Assembly: GCF_029433115.1 (NCBI RefSeq)
Contig: NZ_JARNTV010000032.1
Span: 1 to 40,415, forward strand
Direction of reading: 5' to 3'
Origin: Sphingomonas sp. AOB5
Lineage (GTDB): Bacteria > Pseudomonadota > Alphaproteobacteria > Sphingomonadales > Sphingomonadaceae
Length of the DNA stretch: 40,415 nucleotides
The position numbers were made by a program, and so were the translations under genes. Position 1 is the first letter of the stretch. Each line of letters starts with the position of its first letter. The notes under the pieces are model-generated. The model searched no databases. It was not told where the DNA came from and saw only the letters and a list, made by a program, of their open reading frames with translations. Shown here one piece after another: positions 8,962-16,888 of this stretch.

Positions 8962-9851
8962 CAGGCGTCCCCGAACAGCAGCTTCGCCGCGTTGCCCTTC
9001 AGGATCGGCTCGCGCAGTTCGGGCTTGAACCCGGCGGAATCGAACGCCGCGATCCACTTGTCGGGCGGGATCAGCGGGAAATCGCTGCCGAACAGGAATT
9101 TGCCGCCCAGTTGCGAGTTGGCATAGCGCACGATCTGGGGCGGGAAATATTTGGGCGACCAGCCACTCAGGTCGATGAACACGTTCGGCTTGTGCAGCGC
9201 CATCGACAGCGCCTCGTCGGTCCAGGGCCAGCTGGGATGCGCCAGGATGATCTTGATGTTGGGGAAATCGACCGCGACATCGTCGACCAGAATCGGCTGG
9301 CCATATTTCAGGCGGATGCCGCCGCCGCCCGGCATGCCGGTGCCCATGCCCGAATGGCCGGTGTGGAAGATCGCGGGCAAACCGTAATGGTCGATCACTT
9401 CGTAGAGCGGCCACGCCATCCGGTCGCCCGGATCGAAATTCTGGAGCGGCGGGTGGAACTTGAACCCCGCGACGCCATAGTCCTCGATCAGCTTGCGCGC
9501 CTCGAGCGCACCCGCCTTGCCCTTGTGCGGATCGATCGACGCGAAGGCGCGCATGATGTCGCGGTTTTCGGCCGCGGCCTCAGCGATCTCCTCGTTGGCG
9601 ATCCGCTTGATCCCGGTCCCGGCCTCCATATCGACCGTGAACAGCACGAAGCCGATTTTCCGCTCACGATAATAAGCGATGGTCTCGGGGATCGAGGGCC
9701 GCTTCGCGTCGGTCTTGAAATAGACGCTGGCGGCTTCCTCGAACTCGGCCTGGATCGGGTCGAGCGGCTGGCGGCAGCTATGCTCGGCATGGACGTGGAT
9801 ATCGATCGCGATGAGATCATCCCAATCATGGCCCACGTCCATCGCCGTCAC
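8961..9851 (-). CDS. Amidohydrolase family 2 protein (ACMSD/resorcylate-decarboxylase fold)
   Basis: This is a 296-residue TIM-barrel metalloprotein. Visible metal and active-site motifs are H-V-H (near residue 18), K-F-H-P (~145), F-H-T-G-H (~175), L-A-H-P-S-W (~213) and F-G-S-D-F-P (~255). Together they define PF04909, whose members hydrolyse or, more often, decarboxylate small aromatic and dicarboxylic acids using Zn or Mn. It starts with GTG overlapping the ferA stop (GTGA, 9848-9851); an in-frame ATG three codons later is an alternative. The tight coupling to ferA implies work in the same pathway. A decarboxylase or lactonase for a downstream aromatic intermediate is plausible but inferred. 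Confidence 0.75.
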   Translation of the reverse strand: MTAMDVGHDWDDLIAIDIHVHAEHSCRQPLDPIQAEFEEAASVYFKTDAKRPSIPETIAYYRERKIGFVLFTVDMEAGTGIKRIANEEIAEAAAENRDIMRAFASIDPHKGKAGALEARKLIEDYGVAGFKFHPPLQNFDPGDRMAWPLYEVIDHYGLPAIFHTGHSGMGTGMPGGGGIRLKYGQPILVDDVAVDFPNIKIILAHPSWPWTDEALSMALHKPNVFIDLSGWSPKYFPPQIVRYANSQLGGKFLFGSDFPLIPPDKWIAAFDSAGFKPELREPILKGNAAKLLFGDA

Positions 9852-11953
9852 TCCGCCAGCATCAGCGCGTCGAGCGCCACCGCACCTTCGCCCTTGGGGA
9901 ACACCACCACCGGATTCAGGTCGATCTCACGGATCGACGGCGTGCCGCGCAGCAGGCGTCCCACGCCTTCGATGATCTCCGCCACCGCGTCCACGTCCAG
10001 CGCAGGCGAGCCGCGCCACCCGTCGAGCAGCGCGCCGCTCTTGAGCTTGCGCAGTTCGGCGACGATCGCTTCGCGGGTCAGGTCGGCGGGCATCAGCCGC
10101 ACGTCCTGAAGAATCTCGGCCTGCACCCCGCCGAACCCGGCGAGGATCACCGGCCCCCATTCGGGATCGTTGCGCGCGCCGACGATCAGTTCCGCGCCAC
10201 GTTTGCCCATCGCCTCGATCAGCGCGCCGTCCAGCGCCAGACCCGGCGCATAGGCCGCAACGTTACTGTACAGCTTCGCCCAGCCCGCCTCGAGCGCGGC
10301 TTCGTCGGCAAGGTTCAGGATCACACCGCCCGCATCGCTCTTGTGCGAAAGCTCGGCCGACTGCGCCTTGAGGGCGACCGGATAGCCGATCTTCGCCGCG
10401 ACGGCCTTCGCTTCCTCCACCGTGGCGGCGAACCCGCCCTTGGGGAACGGGATGCCAAGCGGCGCGAGCAATTCCTTCGAACGATATTCGGGGATCACGC
10501 CCGACGGCACCTCGACCGAAACCGCTTCCGCGTCGGACTTGGCGAAGTCGCGCGCCTTGCCCAGCAGCGCGATGGCGCGGAAGGCGCGGTCGGGCGAGGG
10601 GAAGTACGGCACGTTCAGCTCGCGCAGACCCGCAATATACTGCGCCTCCACCGGCGCGCCTTCATCGAGGCCCGCGAAGATCACCGGCTTGGCGGGGTTC
10701 AGCGACTTCACTGCGTCGATGATCGGCACCAGCTTGAGCCGCGCCGTGGTCTGGTCGGTCTGGATGATGCCCAGCACGACCGCGGCATAGGCGTCGTCAT
10801 CGAGCAGCGGCGCCAGCGTACGGCGATACAAATCGGGGTCGACCAGCGCCTGCGCGGTCAGGTCCATCGGGTTCGAGACCGGGATGAAATCCGGCATCGC
10901 CGCGCGCAGCGTCGCGCTGGTCTTCTCGCCCGGCGCGGGCAGATCGAGGCCGATCGCTTCGCACAGGTCCAGCGTCAGCGCCTTGAACGCTCCGCTCTCG
11001 GTCAGCACCGCAGTACCGCCCGCCGGGATCGAACCGCAACGGCTGGCCAGGTCGATCACATCGCCCAGTTCCTCCAGCCCGTCGACCAGCACCACGCCGG
11101 CACGCTCGACCAAAGTCTTCATCACCTGCCAGTCGCCCGCCATCGCGCCGGTATGCGTCGCGGCGGACTCACGCGCCGCGCTCGACTTGCCCGGATGGAG
11201 CAATGCGATGGTCTTGCCCGCCGCCCGCGCGCGATCGGCCAAGGCGAGGAACACGGCCGGCTTGCGGAACTGCTCGACGATCATGCCGATCACCGCGGTG
11301 TTCGGATCGTCCAGCAGATATTCGACGTAATCCTCGACGCCCGACGCGGCCTCGTTGCCGGTCGAGACCGAGATCGAGATGCCCAGCCCCTTCGACATCA
11401 GCGTCGTGCCCAGCACCACCGCCATCGCGCCGGACTGCGACACGATGCCCACGCCCGGCCCGCTCAGTTCGATCACCGGCGTCTCGACGAAGGTCAGCGG
11501 AATGCCTTCGACATAGTTGGTCATGCCAAGGCAGTTCGGCCCCTCGATCACCATGCCGGTTTCGGCGGCGATCCGCGCGACTTCGCGCTGCGCTGCCATG
11601 CCTTCCTCGCCGCCCTCGGCAAAGCCGGCCGAGAAGATCACCGCCGCGCCCACGCCACGCGCCGCGAGCGCGCGCACGGTATCCAGCACCGCCGCGCCCG
11701 GGATCGCCAGCACCGCCGCGTCGACGCCCTCGGGCAGGTCCGCGACCGACTTCAGGCACGGACGCCCGGCAATCTCGTCACGCTTGGGATTGATCAGGTG
11801 GATCGGGCCGGAAAAGCCGTGCCGCTCCAGATTCTGAAGCACCGAATTGCCGAGCGCGCCCTGCTTCTCGGATGCGCCGACAATGGCGACCGATCGGGCC
11901 TTGAGCAGGCGTTCGAGCGACTTCGCACGCGGCTTTTCCAGCGTATCCACCAT
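9848..11953 (-). CDS. ferA: NDP-forming acyl-CoA synthetase, probable feruloyl-CoA synthetase
   Basis: This 701-residue protein activates a carboxylate to its CoA thioester with NTP hydrolysed to NDP. Domains in order are an N-terminal CoA-binding Rossmann domain (about 15-140, with S-V-A-I-V-G-A-S), succinyl-CoA-ligase-like domains (about 150-450) holding the phospho-accepting His267 (T-H-T-G-A), and a C-terminal ATP-grasp domain (about 480-701). Sphingobium SYK-6 FerA is about 708 residues and, as I recall, belongs to this NDP-forming superfamily rather than to the AMP-forming Fcs enzymes of pseudomonads. It lies three bases after ferB, the same order as SYK-6 ferBA. Substrate assignment rests on this synteny. 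A related hydroxycinnamate (p-coumarate, caffeate, sinapate) is equally possible. Confidence 0.8.
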   Translation of the reverse strand: MVDTLEKPRAKSLERLLKARSVAIVGASEKQGALGNSVLQNLERHGFSGPIHLINPKRDEIAGRPCLKSVADLPEGVDAAVLAIPGAAVLDTVRALAARGVGAAVIFSAGFAEGGEEGMAAQREVARIAAETGMVIEGPNCLGMTNYVEGIPLTFVETPVIELSGPGVGIVSQSGAMAVVLGTTLMSKGLGISISVSTGNEAASGVEDYVEYLLDDPNTAVIGMIVEQFRKPAVFLALADRARAAGKTIALLHPGKSSAARESAATHTGAMAGDWQVMKTLVERAGVVLVDGLEELGDVIDLASRCGSIPAGGTAVLTESGAFKALTLDLCEAIGLDLPAPGEKTSATLRAAMPDFIPVSNPMDLTAQALVDPDLYRRTLAPLLDDDAYAAVVLGIIQTDQTTARLKLVPIIDAVKSLNPAKPVIFAGLDEGAPVEAQYIAGLRELNVPYFPSPDRAFRAIALLGKARDFAKSDAEAVSVEVPSGVIPEYRSKELLAPLGIPFPKGGFAATVEEAKAVAAKIGYPVALKAQSAELSHKSDAGGVILNLADEAALEAGWAKLYSNVAAYAPGLALDGALIEAMGKRGAELIVGARNDPEWGPVILAGFGGVQAEILQDVRLMPADLTREAIVAELRKLKSGALLDGWRGSPALDVDAVAEIIEGVGRLLRGTPSIREIDLNPVVVFPKGEGAVALDALMLAE

Positions 11954-11956
11954 CGT

Positions 11957-12793
11957 TCAGGCGCCCTGCTTCGACTTGTCGTACGCGCCGAGGCCCGGCT
12001 TGTAGGTCTTGTCGTCGATGAACTGCTTGATGCCTTCCTTGCGGCCGTCATTGTCGTAGCTGTTCGCCGCTTCCTGCGCGCGGATCAGGTAATCCTCGGC
12101 ATCGTCATAGCTGAGCACCGAGACGCGGCGGATCGCGTCCTTGGTGGCCTTGAGCGCAACCGGGTTCTTCTTGAGCAGCACGTTCGCCACTTCGGTCACG
12201 CGGTCCTTCAGCGCATCGAGCGGGTGCGATTCATTGACCAGACCCCAGTCGGCCGCGGTCTTGCCGTCGACATTCTCGCCCATGATGGCGTGGTACATCG
12301 CCTTGCGGAACGGGAGCAGCTCGACCGCGATCTTGGTCGCGCCGCCGCCAGGCAGGATGCCCCAGTTGATCTCGGAAAGGCCGAACTGCGCATCGTCCGC
12401 GGCAAAGGCCAGGTCGCAGGCGAACAGCGGGCCATAGGCGCCGCCGAAGCACCAGCCATTGACCATCGCGATGGTCGGCTTCTGATACCAGCGCAGGCGG
12501 CGCCACCAGCCATAGCTCTCGCGCTGCGCCTGACGCGTCGCGCCCAGACCCTTGGCTTCGGTCTCGCGGAAATATTCCTTCAGATCCATGCCGGCCGAGA
12601 ATGCGGTGCCTTCACCCGACAGCACCAGCACGCCGACATCGTCGCGATATTCGAGCAGGTGCAGGACTTCCATCATGTCCTGGTTGAGCGTCGGCGACAT
12701 GCAGTTGCGCTTGTCGGGACGATTGAAGCGCACCCAGGCGATGCGGTCTTCCACATCATAGGCGACGGTGCCGTTCGAGCTGTATTCGGTCAT
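11957..12793 (-). CDS. ferB: Hydroxycinnamoyl-CoA hydratase-lyase (feruloyl-CoA to vanillin + acetyl-CoA)
   Basis: This 278-residue crotonase-fold enzyme strongly resembles the p-hydroxycinnamoyl-CoA hydratase/lyase of Pseudomonas. Shared blocks are N-R-P-D-K-R-N-x-M-S-P-T-L-N, S-A-G-M-D-L-K-E-Y-F-R-E (oxyanion-hole region, ~66), K-P-T-I-A-M-V-N-G-W-C-F-G-G (~105-118) and F-G-L-S-E-I-N-W-G, whose Glu141 matches the catalytic Glu143 of the Pseudomonas enzyme. The C-terminal K-Q-F-x-D-D-K-x-x-K-P-G-L motif is also present. It hydrates feruloyl-CoA and cleaves the product to vanillin and acetyl-CoA. It is preceded by a purine-rich ribosome site and separated from the dehydrogenase gene by 132 bases that hold a REP-like doublet. 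Confidence 0.92.
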   Translation of the reverse strand: MTEYSSNGTVAYDVEDRIAWVRFNRPDKRNCMSPTLNQDMMEVLHLLEYRDDVGVLVLSGEGTAFSAGMDLKEYFRETEAKGLGATRQAQRESYGWWRRLRWYQKPTIAMVNGWCFGGAYGPLFACDLAFAADDAQFGLSEINWGILPGGGATKIAVELLPFRKAMYHAIMGENVDGKTAADWGLVNESHPLDALKDRVTEVANVLLKKNPVALKATKDAIRRVSVLSYDDAEDYLIRAQEAANSYDNDGRKEGIKQFIDDKTYKPGLGAYDKSKQGA

Positions 12794-12810
12794 GGCAATT
12801 CTCTCTCATC

Positions 12811-12918
12811 CCCCTCCCGCTTGCGGGAGGGGCCAGGGGTGGGCGCCCGGTATCGGCGGGCGAATGCGTTGGAGGAGAGCGACCGCCCACCCCCGGCCCC
12901 TCCCGCTTGCGGGAGGGG
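12811..12918. repeat. REP-like doublet inside the ferulate operon
   Basis: Two copies of a 22-bp palindrome (10-bp arms CCCCTCCCGC / GCGGGAGGGG with a TT loop) lie at 12811-12832 and 12897-12918. Between them GGCCAGGGGTGGGCG pairs with CGCCCACCCCCGGCC, so the whole 108-bp block can fold as one long structure. It sits between the aldehyde dehydrogenase and ferB genes of one operon and may act as a transcript stabiliser or partial terminator that sets their relative expression. Confidence 0.75.
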
Positions 12919-12925
12919 AGCAAGG

Positions 12926-14350
12926 TCAGATCGGATAATGTCCGGCTTCGGTCTCGATCGTGATCCAGCGAAGCTCGGTGAAGCTGTCGATCCCGGCCTT
13001 GCCGCCGAAGCGGCCGTAGCCGGAGGACTTGGTGCCGCCGAACGGCATCTGCGCCTCGTCATGAACCGTCGGTCCGTTGACGTGGCAGATGCCCGACTTG
13101 ATCTGGCGGGCGACCTTCAGGCCGCGAGCGGTGTCCTTGGTGAACACCGAAGCCGACAGGCCATATTCGGTGTCGTTGGCCAATTCGATCGCATGCGCCT
13201 CGTCCCGCGCGCGGATCACGCCGACGACGGGGCCGAAGCTCTCGTCGCGGAACAGCTTCATGCCCGGCGTCACCTTGTCGATCACATGCGCCGGCATCAG
13301 CACGCCGTTCGCTGCGCCGCCATTGACCTGCACCGCACCGGCCGAGACCGCGTCGTCGATCAGCGACTTCACATGATCCACGGTCTTCTGGTCGACTACC
13401 GCGCCCAGCGGAGTCTTGCCCTCGCGCGGATCGCCGACCGGCATCGACGAAACCTTGGCCGCGAACTTCTGGACGAACGCATCGGCGACGCTCTCGACCA
13501 CGATGATCCGCTCGGTCGACATGCAGATCTGGCCCTGGTTCATGAACGCACCGAACGCCGCGGCCTTCACCGCTTCGTCGAGGTCCGCATCGTCGAGGAT
13601 GACCATCGGCGCCTTGCCGCCCAGTTCGAGCAGCACCGGCTTCAGATGCTCGGCCGCGCGCTTGGCGATGATCCGGCCGACGCCGGTCGATCCGGTGAAG
13701 TTGATGCGGCGGACGTTCGGATTGTCGATCAGCGCGCCGACGATCTCCGGCGCATCCTTCGGCGCATTGGTGACGATGGTGACCGCGCCCTTGGGCAGCG
13801 CCTCGTCGAACGCTTCGGCGATCAGCGAATGGGTGCGCGGGCACTGTTCGCTCGCCTTGAGGACGACGGTGTTGCCGCAGGCCAGCGGCACCGCGACGGC
13901 GCGGACGCCCAGGATGATCGGCGCATTCCACGGAGCGATGCCCAGCATCACGCCCACCGGCTCGCGCAGCGCCATGGCAATGCAGCCCGGCTTGTCCGAC
14001 GGGATCACTTCGCCGCCGATCTGGGTGGTGAGCGCCGCGGCTTCGCGGACCATGCCGACCGCCAGCATCAGGTTGAAGCGCGCCCAGCCCTCGGTCGCGC
14101 CGATCTCGCCCATCATCGCGTCAACGAACTGGTCCGCCTTGCCGGCCAGCGCATCGGCCGCTTTGTTGAGCAGCGCGCGGCGGGCGTTCGGACCCATGGC
14201 GGACCATGCGGGGAAAGCGGCGGCGGCGGTTTCGCACGCGGCATCGGCATCGGCGACGGTGAATGCGGCGGCGGTCGTCGCGACCTGCCCCGTCACCGGA
14301 TTGATGCGATCGAAGGTGGCTGCCTTTTCGGCGACCAGCGTATCGGACAT
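12926..14350 (-). CDS. NAD(P)+-dependent aldehyde dehydrogenase, probable vanillin dehydrogenase
   Basis: This 474-residue enzyme has the full ALDH signature. The co-factor segment is P-V-G-V-M-L-G-I-A-P-W-N-A-P (~130-143). The general base is Glu242 in L-E-L-G-G-K, and the nucleophile is Cys276 in N-Q-G-Q-I-C-M-S-T-E-R. I chose the ATG at 14350 because an AGGAGAGG ribosome site precedes it. The longer in-frame start at 14386 falls inside the TATGCAACATA operator-like sequence and adds an unlikely Asn-rich leader. As first gene of the ferulate operon it would oxidise the vanillin released by FerB to vanillate. Salicylaldehyde- and vanillin-type ALDHs share the closest motifs. Other aromatic aldehydes may also be accepted. 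Confidence 0.88.
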   Translation of the reverse strand: MSDTLVAEKAATFDRINPVTGQVATTAAAFTVADADAACETAAAAFPAWSAMGPNARRALLNKAADALAGKADQFVDAMMGEIGATEGWARFNLMLAVGMVREAAALTTQIGGEVIPSDKPGCIAMALREPVGVMLGIAPWNAPIILGVRAVAVPLACGNTVVLKASEQCPRTHSLIAEAFDEALPKGAVTIVTNAPKDAPEIVGALIDNPNVRRINFTGSTGVGRIIAKRAAEHLKPVLLELGGKAPMVILDDADLDEAVKAAAFGAFMNQGQICMSTERIIVVESVADAFVQKFAAKVSSMPVGDPREGKTPLGAVVDQKTVDHVKSLIDDAVSAGAVQVNGGAANGVLMPAHVIDKVTPGMKLFRDESFGPVVGVIRARDEAHAIELANDTEYGLSASVFTKDTARGLKVARQIKSGICHVNGPTVHDEAQMPFGGTKSSGYGRFGGKAGIDSFTELRWITIETEAGHYPI

Positions 14351-14370
14351 TTCAGCCTCTCCTGCTCCTG

Positions 14371-14387
14371 AATTGTTATGTTGCATA
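14371..14387 (-). promoter_or_regulatory. Candidate operator TATGCAACATAACAATT upstream of ferulate operon
   Basis: Read on the minus strand, this 17-mer contains the dyad TATG-N3-CATA and matches 15 of 17 bases of the sequence at 2393-2409. It overlaps a plausible -10 (TATGCA) spaced 17 bases from a TTGTGC -35, and lies about 20 bases upstream of the dehydrogenase start. It is thus well placed to repress the operon. The binding protein is not identified. Confidence 0.5.
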
Positions 14388-14452
14388 GCTTATTGCTCCG
14401 GACAGCACAAGGCCTCCGCGCAAAAGTCTGCAAAGCTGGATTATTGGCCGGT

Positions 14453-14932
14453 TCAGCCGTTCCGCGAGGTGCGGATATGCGCGTTATAGACCTTGTCGAG
14501 CGCGTCGCTGATCATCTCGCGCTCGGCATCGGTGAGCACCGCCAGCGCCTTCGATTCGGTCTCGACCATCAGCCGGGCGAGCGAATCCAGTTCGGTTTTG
14601 CCCGCTTCGGTGATCGACAGATGATTGCGCCGCCGGTCCTCCAGCGATCGCGTGCGGATCACCCAGCCGCGCCGCTCCAGATCATCGACCAGCGGAACGA
14701 CCGCCGATTTGTCGAGGCCGACTTCGGTGCTCAGCATCGCCTGGGAGATTCCCGGATTGGTCGCGATGATCTCCAGCGACGAGAACATGCCTGAGCGCAG
14801 CTTCCATGCCGCGGTGTTGGTCGCGAAATCGCGCGCCAGCTTGTTCTGCACGCGGCGGAAACGGAACCCCAGCGCCGTGCCCAGCCGCCCCAGGCCGACA
14901 TGTTCCAGATCGTCTTCGGTCTTGTCCGCCAT
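14453..14932 (-). CDS. MarR family transcriptional regulator (divergent from TRAP operon)
   Basis: This 159-residue protein has the MarR winged helix. Its recognition region (residues ~60-95) is N-P-G-I-S-Q-A-M-L-S-T-E-V-G-L-D-K-S-A-V-V-P-L-V-D-D-L, and its wing is R-S-L-E-D-R-R-R-N-H-L-S-I-T-E-A-G. It lies between the ferulate operon (same strand, 66 bases downstream) and the divergent TRAP/CaiB operon, with a 169-base gap that contains a perfect palindrome. Divergent placement next to a palindrome is the classic autoregulated repressor layout, so it probably controls the TRAP operon and itself. Its ligand is probably a carboxylate or its CoA ester. Control of the ferulate operon is also possible. 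Confidence 0.9.
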   Translation of the reverse strand: MADKTEDDLEHVGLGRLGTALGFRFRRVQNKLARDFATNTAAWKLRSGMFSSLEIIATNPGISQAMLSTEVGLDKSAVVPLVDDLERRGWVIRTRSLEDRRRNHLSITEAGKTELDSLARLMVETESKALAVLTDAEREMISDALDKVYNAHIRTSRNG

Positions 14933-15008
14933 CGCGCTCGCGTCACTTTTCCCTGTCGCGGAAAGCGCTAACGCAGAAAATGGAGTCTCGCAAACAATCC
15001 CGACTCAA

Positions 15009-15028
15009 GATAGTTGATGACAACTATC
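15009..15028. promoter_or_regulatory. Perfect 20-bp palindrome, candidate MarR operator
   Basis: Arms GATAGTTG (15009-15016) and CAACTATC (15021-15028) flank the 4-base centre ATGA. Size, symmetry and AT-rich arms fit known MarR binding sites, which are 16-20 bp inverted repeats. It sits 76 bases upstream of the divergent marR gene and 73 bases upstream of the TRAP small-permease gene, close to a TATATC -10-like sequence at 15031. One bound dimer could thus silence both transcripts. Confidence 0.7.
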
Positions 15029-15101
15029 GTTATATCTGCAAACTTATTTGCCAGACGGACATCCGAATCTGGTCGGAACGAGTCCGCGCAGGGAGAGGGT
15101 C

Positions 15102-15584
15102 ATGGACGATACGGCCGGACCGCCAGAGGCGCCAAGTCGCGTACAGCGGTTCCTGATTATCACCGGTTCCGCCGGATTGCTGCTGGCAATGGCGACCGAT
15201 GCGGTCGCGGTGCTGGGCCGCCATGCCGGGTTCGCGGTGATCGGATCGATCGAGATCTTCCAGGTATCGATCGTCGTCGCCCTGTCCTCCTGCGTGCTGA
15301 TGGTCAGCCTGATGAACCGCCACGCCACGGTCGATCTGATCGTCGGCCGCGCGTCCGACGGCACGAAAAAGGTCCTCGCCCAGATCGGCCGGGCCGCGCT
15401 CGCCCTCACCTTCGGGCTGGTCGCCTTCGGTTCGGCATGGGTCGCGATGGACCTGTGGCCGACGACCGAGATGACCGAGCTGCTCGCCATCCGCATCGCG
15501 CCGTTCCGCCTGATCTGGATCGCCGCCTGCACCATCGCCGCGATCCATTTCGCGGTCGAGTTCGTGAAGGGAACACGCAAGTGA
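15102..15584 (+). CDS. dctQ: TRAP transporter small permease (DctQ-type)
   Basis: This 160-residue membrane protein has four predicted helices: residues about 18-38, 47-68, 88-112 and 128-150. The second is followed by the N-R-H-A-T-V-D-L segment typical of DctQ subunits. It couples to the large permease to drive sodium-dependent uptake of carboxylates. The start at ATG 15102 follows a GGGAGAGGG ribosome site; an upstream TTG in frame lacks one. It is the first gene of a plus-strand operon whose seven junctions all overlap by one or four bases. Confidence 0.88.
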   Translation: MDDTAGPPEAPSRVQRFLIITGSAGLLLAMATDAVAVLGRHAGFAVIGSIEIFQVSIVVALSSCVLMVSLMNRHATVDLIVGRASDGTKKVLAQIGRAALALTFGLVAFGSAWVAMDLWPTTEMTELLAIRIAPFRLIWIAACTIAAIHFAVEFVKGTRK

Positions 15585-16888
15585 TGCTGCTTCCCGAAAC
15601 CATCGGCCTGATCGCGTTCGTGATCCTGCTGATCATCCTGATGGCCGGCATTCCCATCGGCGCCTCGCTCGCGCTGATCGGCACGCTCGGCCTCGCCATG
15701 CTGCTCTCGCCCGAGGCTGCGCTGATTAAGGTCGGCGTGATCGCGTTCGACACGGTCTCGCGCTATGAGCTGGGCGTCCTTCCCCTCTTCATGCTGATGG
15801 CGCAGATCTGCTTCGCGGCGGGCGCCAGCGGCGATTTCTTCGGCCTCGCCGCCAAGCTGGTCGGCCACAAGCGCGGCGGCCTTGGCGTCGCGTCGATCGG
15901 CGGCTGTGCGGGCTTCGGCGCGATCAGCGGATCGAGCCTCGCGACCGTCGCCACCGTCAGCGCCGTCGCCCTCCCGGAAATGCGGCGTCAGGGATACCAT
16001 CCCGGCTTCGCAGCCGGTGCACTCGCGGCGGGCGGCACCCTCGGCTCGCTGATCCCGCCCAGTGGCGCGCTGATCGTGTTCGGCATCATCGCCGAACAGT
16101 CGATCGGCAAACTGTTCGCCGCCGCCGTCATTCCCGGCCTCACTCAGGCGCTGTTCTACGTCGCCGTGATCCTGATCATGGTCCGCTGGAAGCCCGAGCT
16201 GGCCCCGCCTGGACCCCGCGCGACCTGGCGCGAGCGTGGTGCGGCGGCGATCCGCATCGCCGATATCTCGCTGCTGGTGCTGTTCGTGATCGGCGGGCTG
16301 GTGCTCGGCTGGTTCACGCCGACCGAGGCCGCGTCGGTCGGCTGCGTCGGTGCGCTCGTCATCCTCGCCGTACGCCGCAAGTTCACCCGCGAAGCGCTGA
16401 CCCATGCGCTGTTCGAGACGCTGCGCACCACCGGCATGATCTATGCGATCGTGATCGGCGCGATCATCTTCTCGACCTTCGTCAGCGTGACCGAGATCCC
16501 CGATCACATGACCGGACTGGTCGAATCGGTTGGCGCATCGCCCACCGTGGCAGTGATCGTGATGGCGATCATCCTGCTGCTGCTGGGCTCCTTCCTCGAT
16601 GGTCTGGCGCTGATGCTGCTGATGACGCCGATCCTGCTCCCGGTGGTGCACAGCCTGGGCCTCAGCCCGATCTGGTTCGGCATCTTCCTGGTCCGCACGA
16701 TGGAGATCGGGTTCGTCCACCCGCCGCTCGGCTTCAACGTCTATGTGATCCACGCCGGCGCGAGGGACATTCCGCTGGGGTCGATCTTCCGCGGCGTGAT
16801 CCCGTTCCTCGTCAGCGATTTCCTCCACCTCGCCATGCTGATCGCCTTCCCGGCGGTCGTTCTGTGGCTGCCGTCGATCCAGGGGTGA
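15584..16888 (+). CDS. dctM: TRAP transporter large permease (DctM-type)
   Basis: This protein of about 434 residues has twelve or more hydrophobic helices and conserved DctM blocks. These include P-I-G-A-S-L-A-L-I-G near residue 24, P-L-F-M-L-M-A-Q near 68, S-G-S-S-L-A-T-V-A-T-V near 113, G-G-T-L-G-S-L-I-P-P-S near 150, and the C-terminal H-P-P-L-G-F-N-V-Y-V. It forms the ion-coupled translocation channel. Its ATG shares one base with the small-permease stop (TGATG at 15582-15586); a GTG one codon earlier is a possible alternative. The frame is open further upstream but that part is shadow. Confidence 0.92.
   Translation: MLLPETIGLIAFVILLIILMAGIPIGASLALIGTLGLAMLLSPEAALIKVGVIAFDTVSRYELGVLPLFMLMAQICFAAGASGDFFGLAAKLVGHKRGGLGVASIGGCAGFGAISGSSLATVATVSAVALPEMRRQGYHPGFAAGALAAGGTLGSLIPPSGALIVFGIIAEQSIGKLFAAAVIPGLTQALFYVAVILIMVRWKPELAPPGPRATWRERGAAAIRIADISLLVLFVIGGLVLGWFTPTEAASVGCVGALVILAVRRKFTREALTHALFETLRTTGMIYAIVIGAIIFSTFVSVTEIPDHMTGLVESVGASPTVAVIVMAIILLLLGSFLDGLALMLLMTPILLPVVHSLGLSPIWFGIFLVRTMEIGFVHPPLGFNVYVIHAGARDIPLGSIFRGVIPFLVSDFLHLAMLIAFPAVVLWLPSIQG

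Noticed and set aside
10343..14371. Plus-strand open frame of 1342 codons opposite ferA, ferB and the dehydrogenase
   Set aside because: It is the antisense shadow of three well-matched genes in GC-rich DNA; its Arg/His/Gln-rich composition has no recognisable domain.
14351..14386. Longer N-terminus of the aldehyde dehydrogenase starting at 14386
   Set aside because: The added Asn/Gly leader is atypical, and the ATG lies in the shared operator-like motif; the ATG at 14350 has the good ribosome site.
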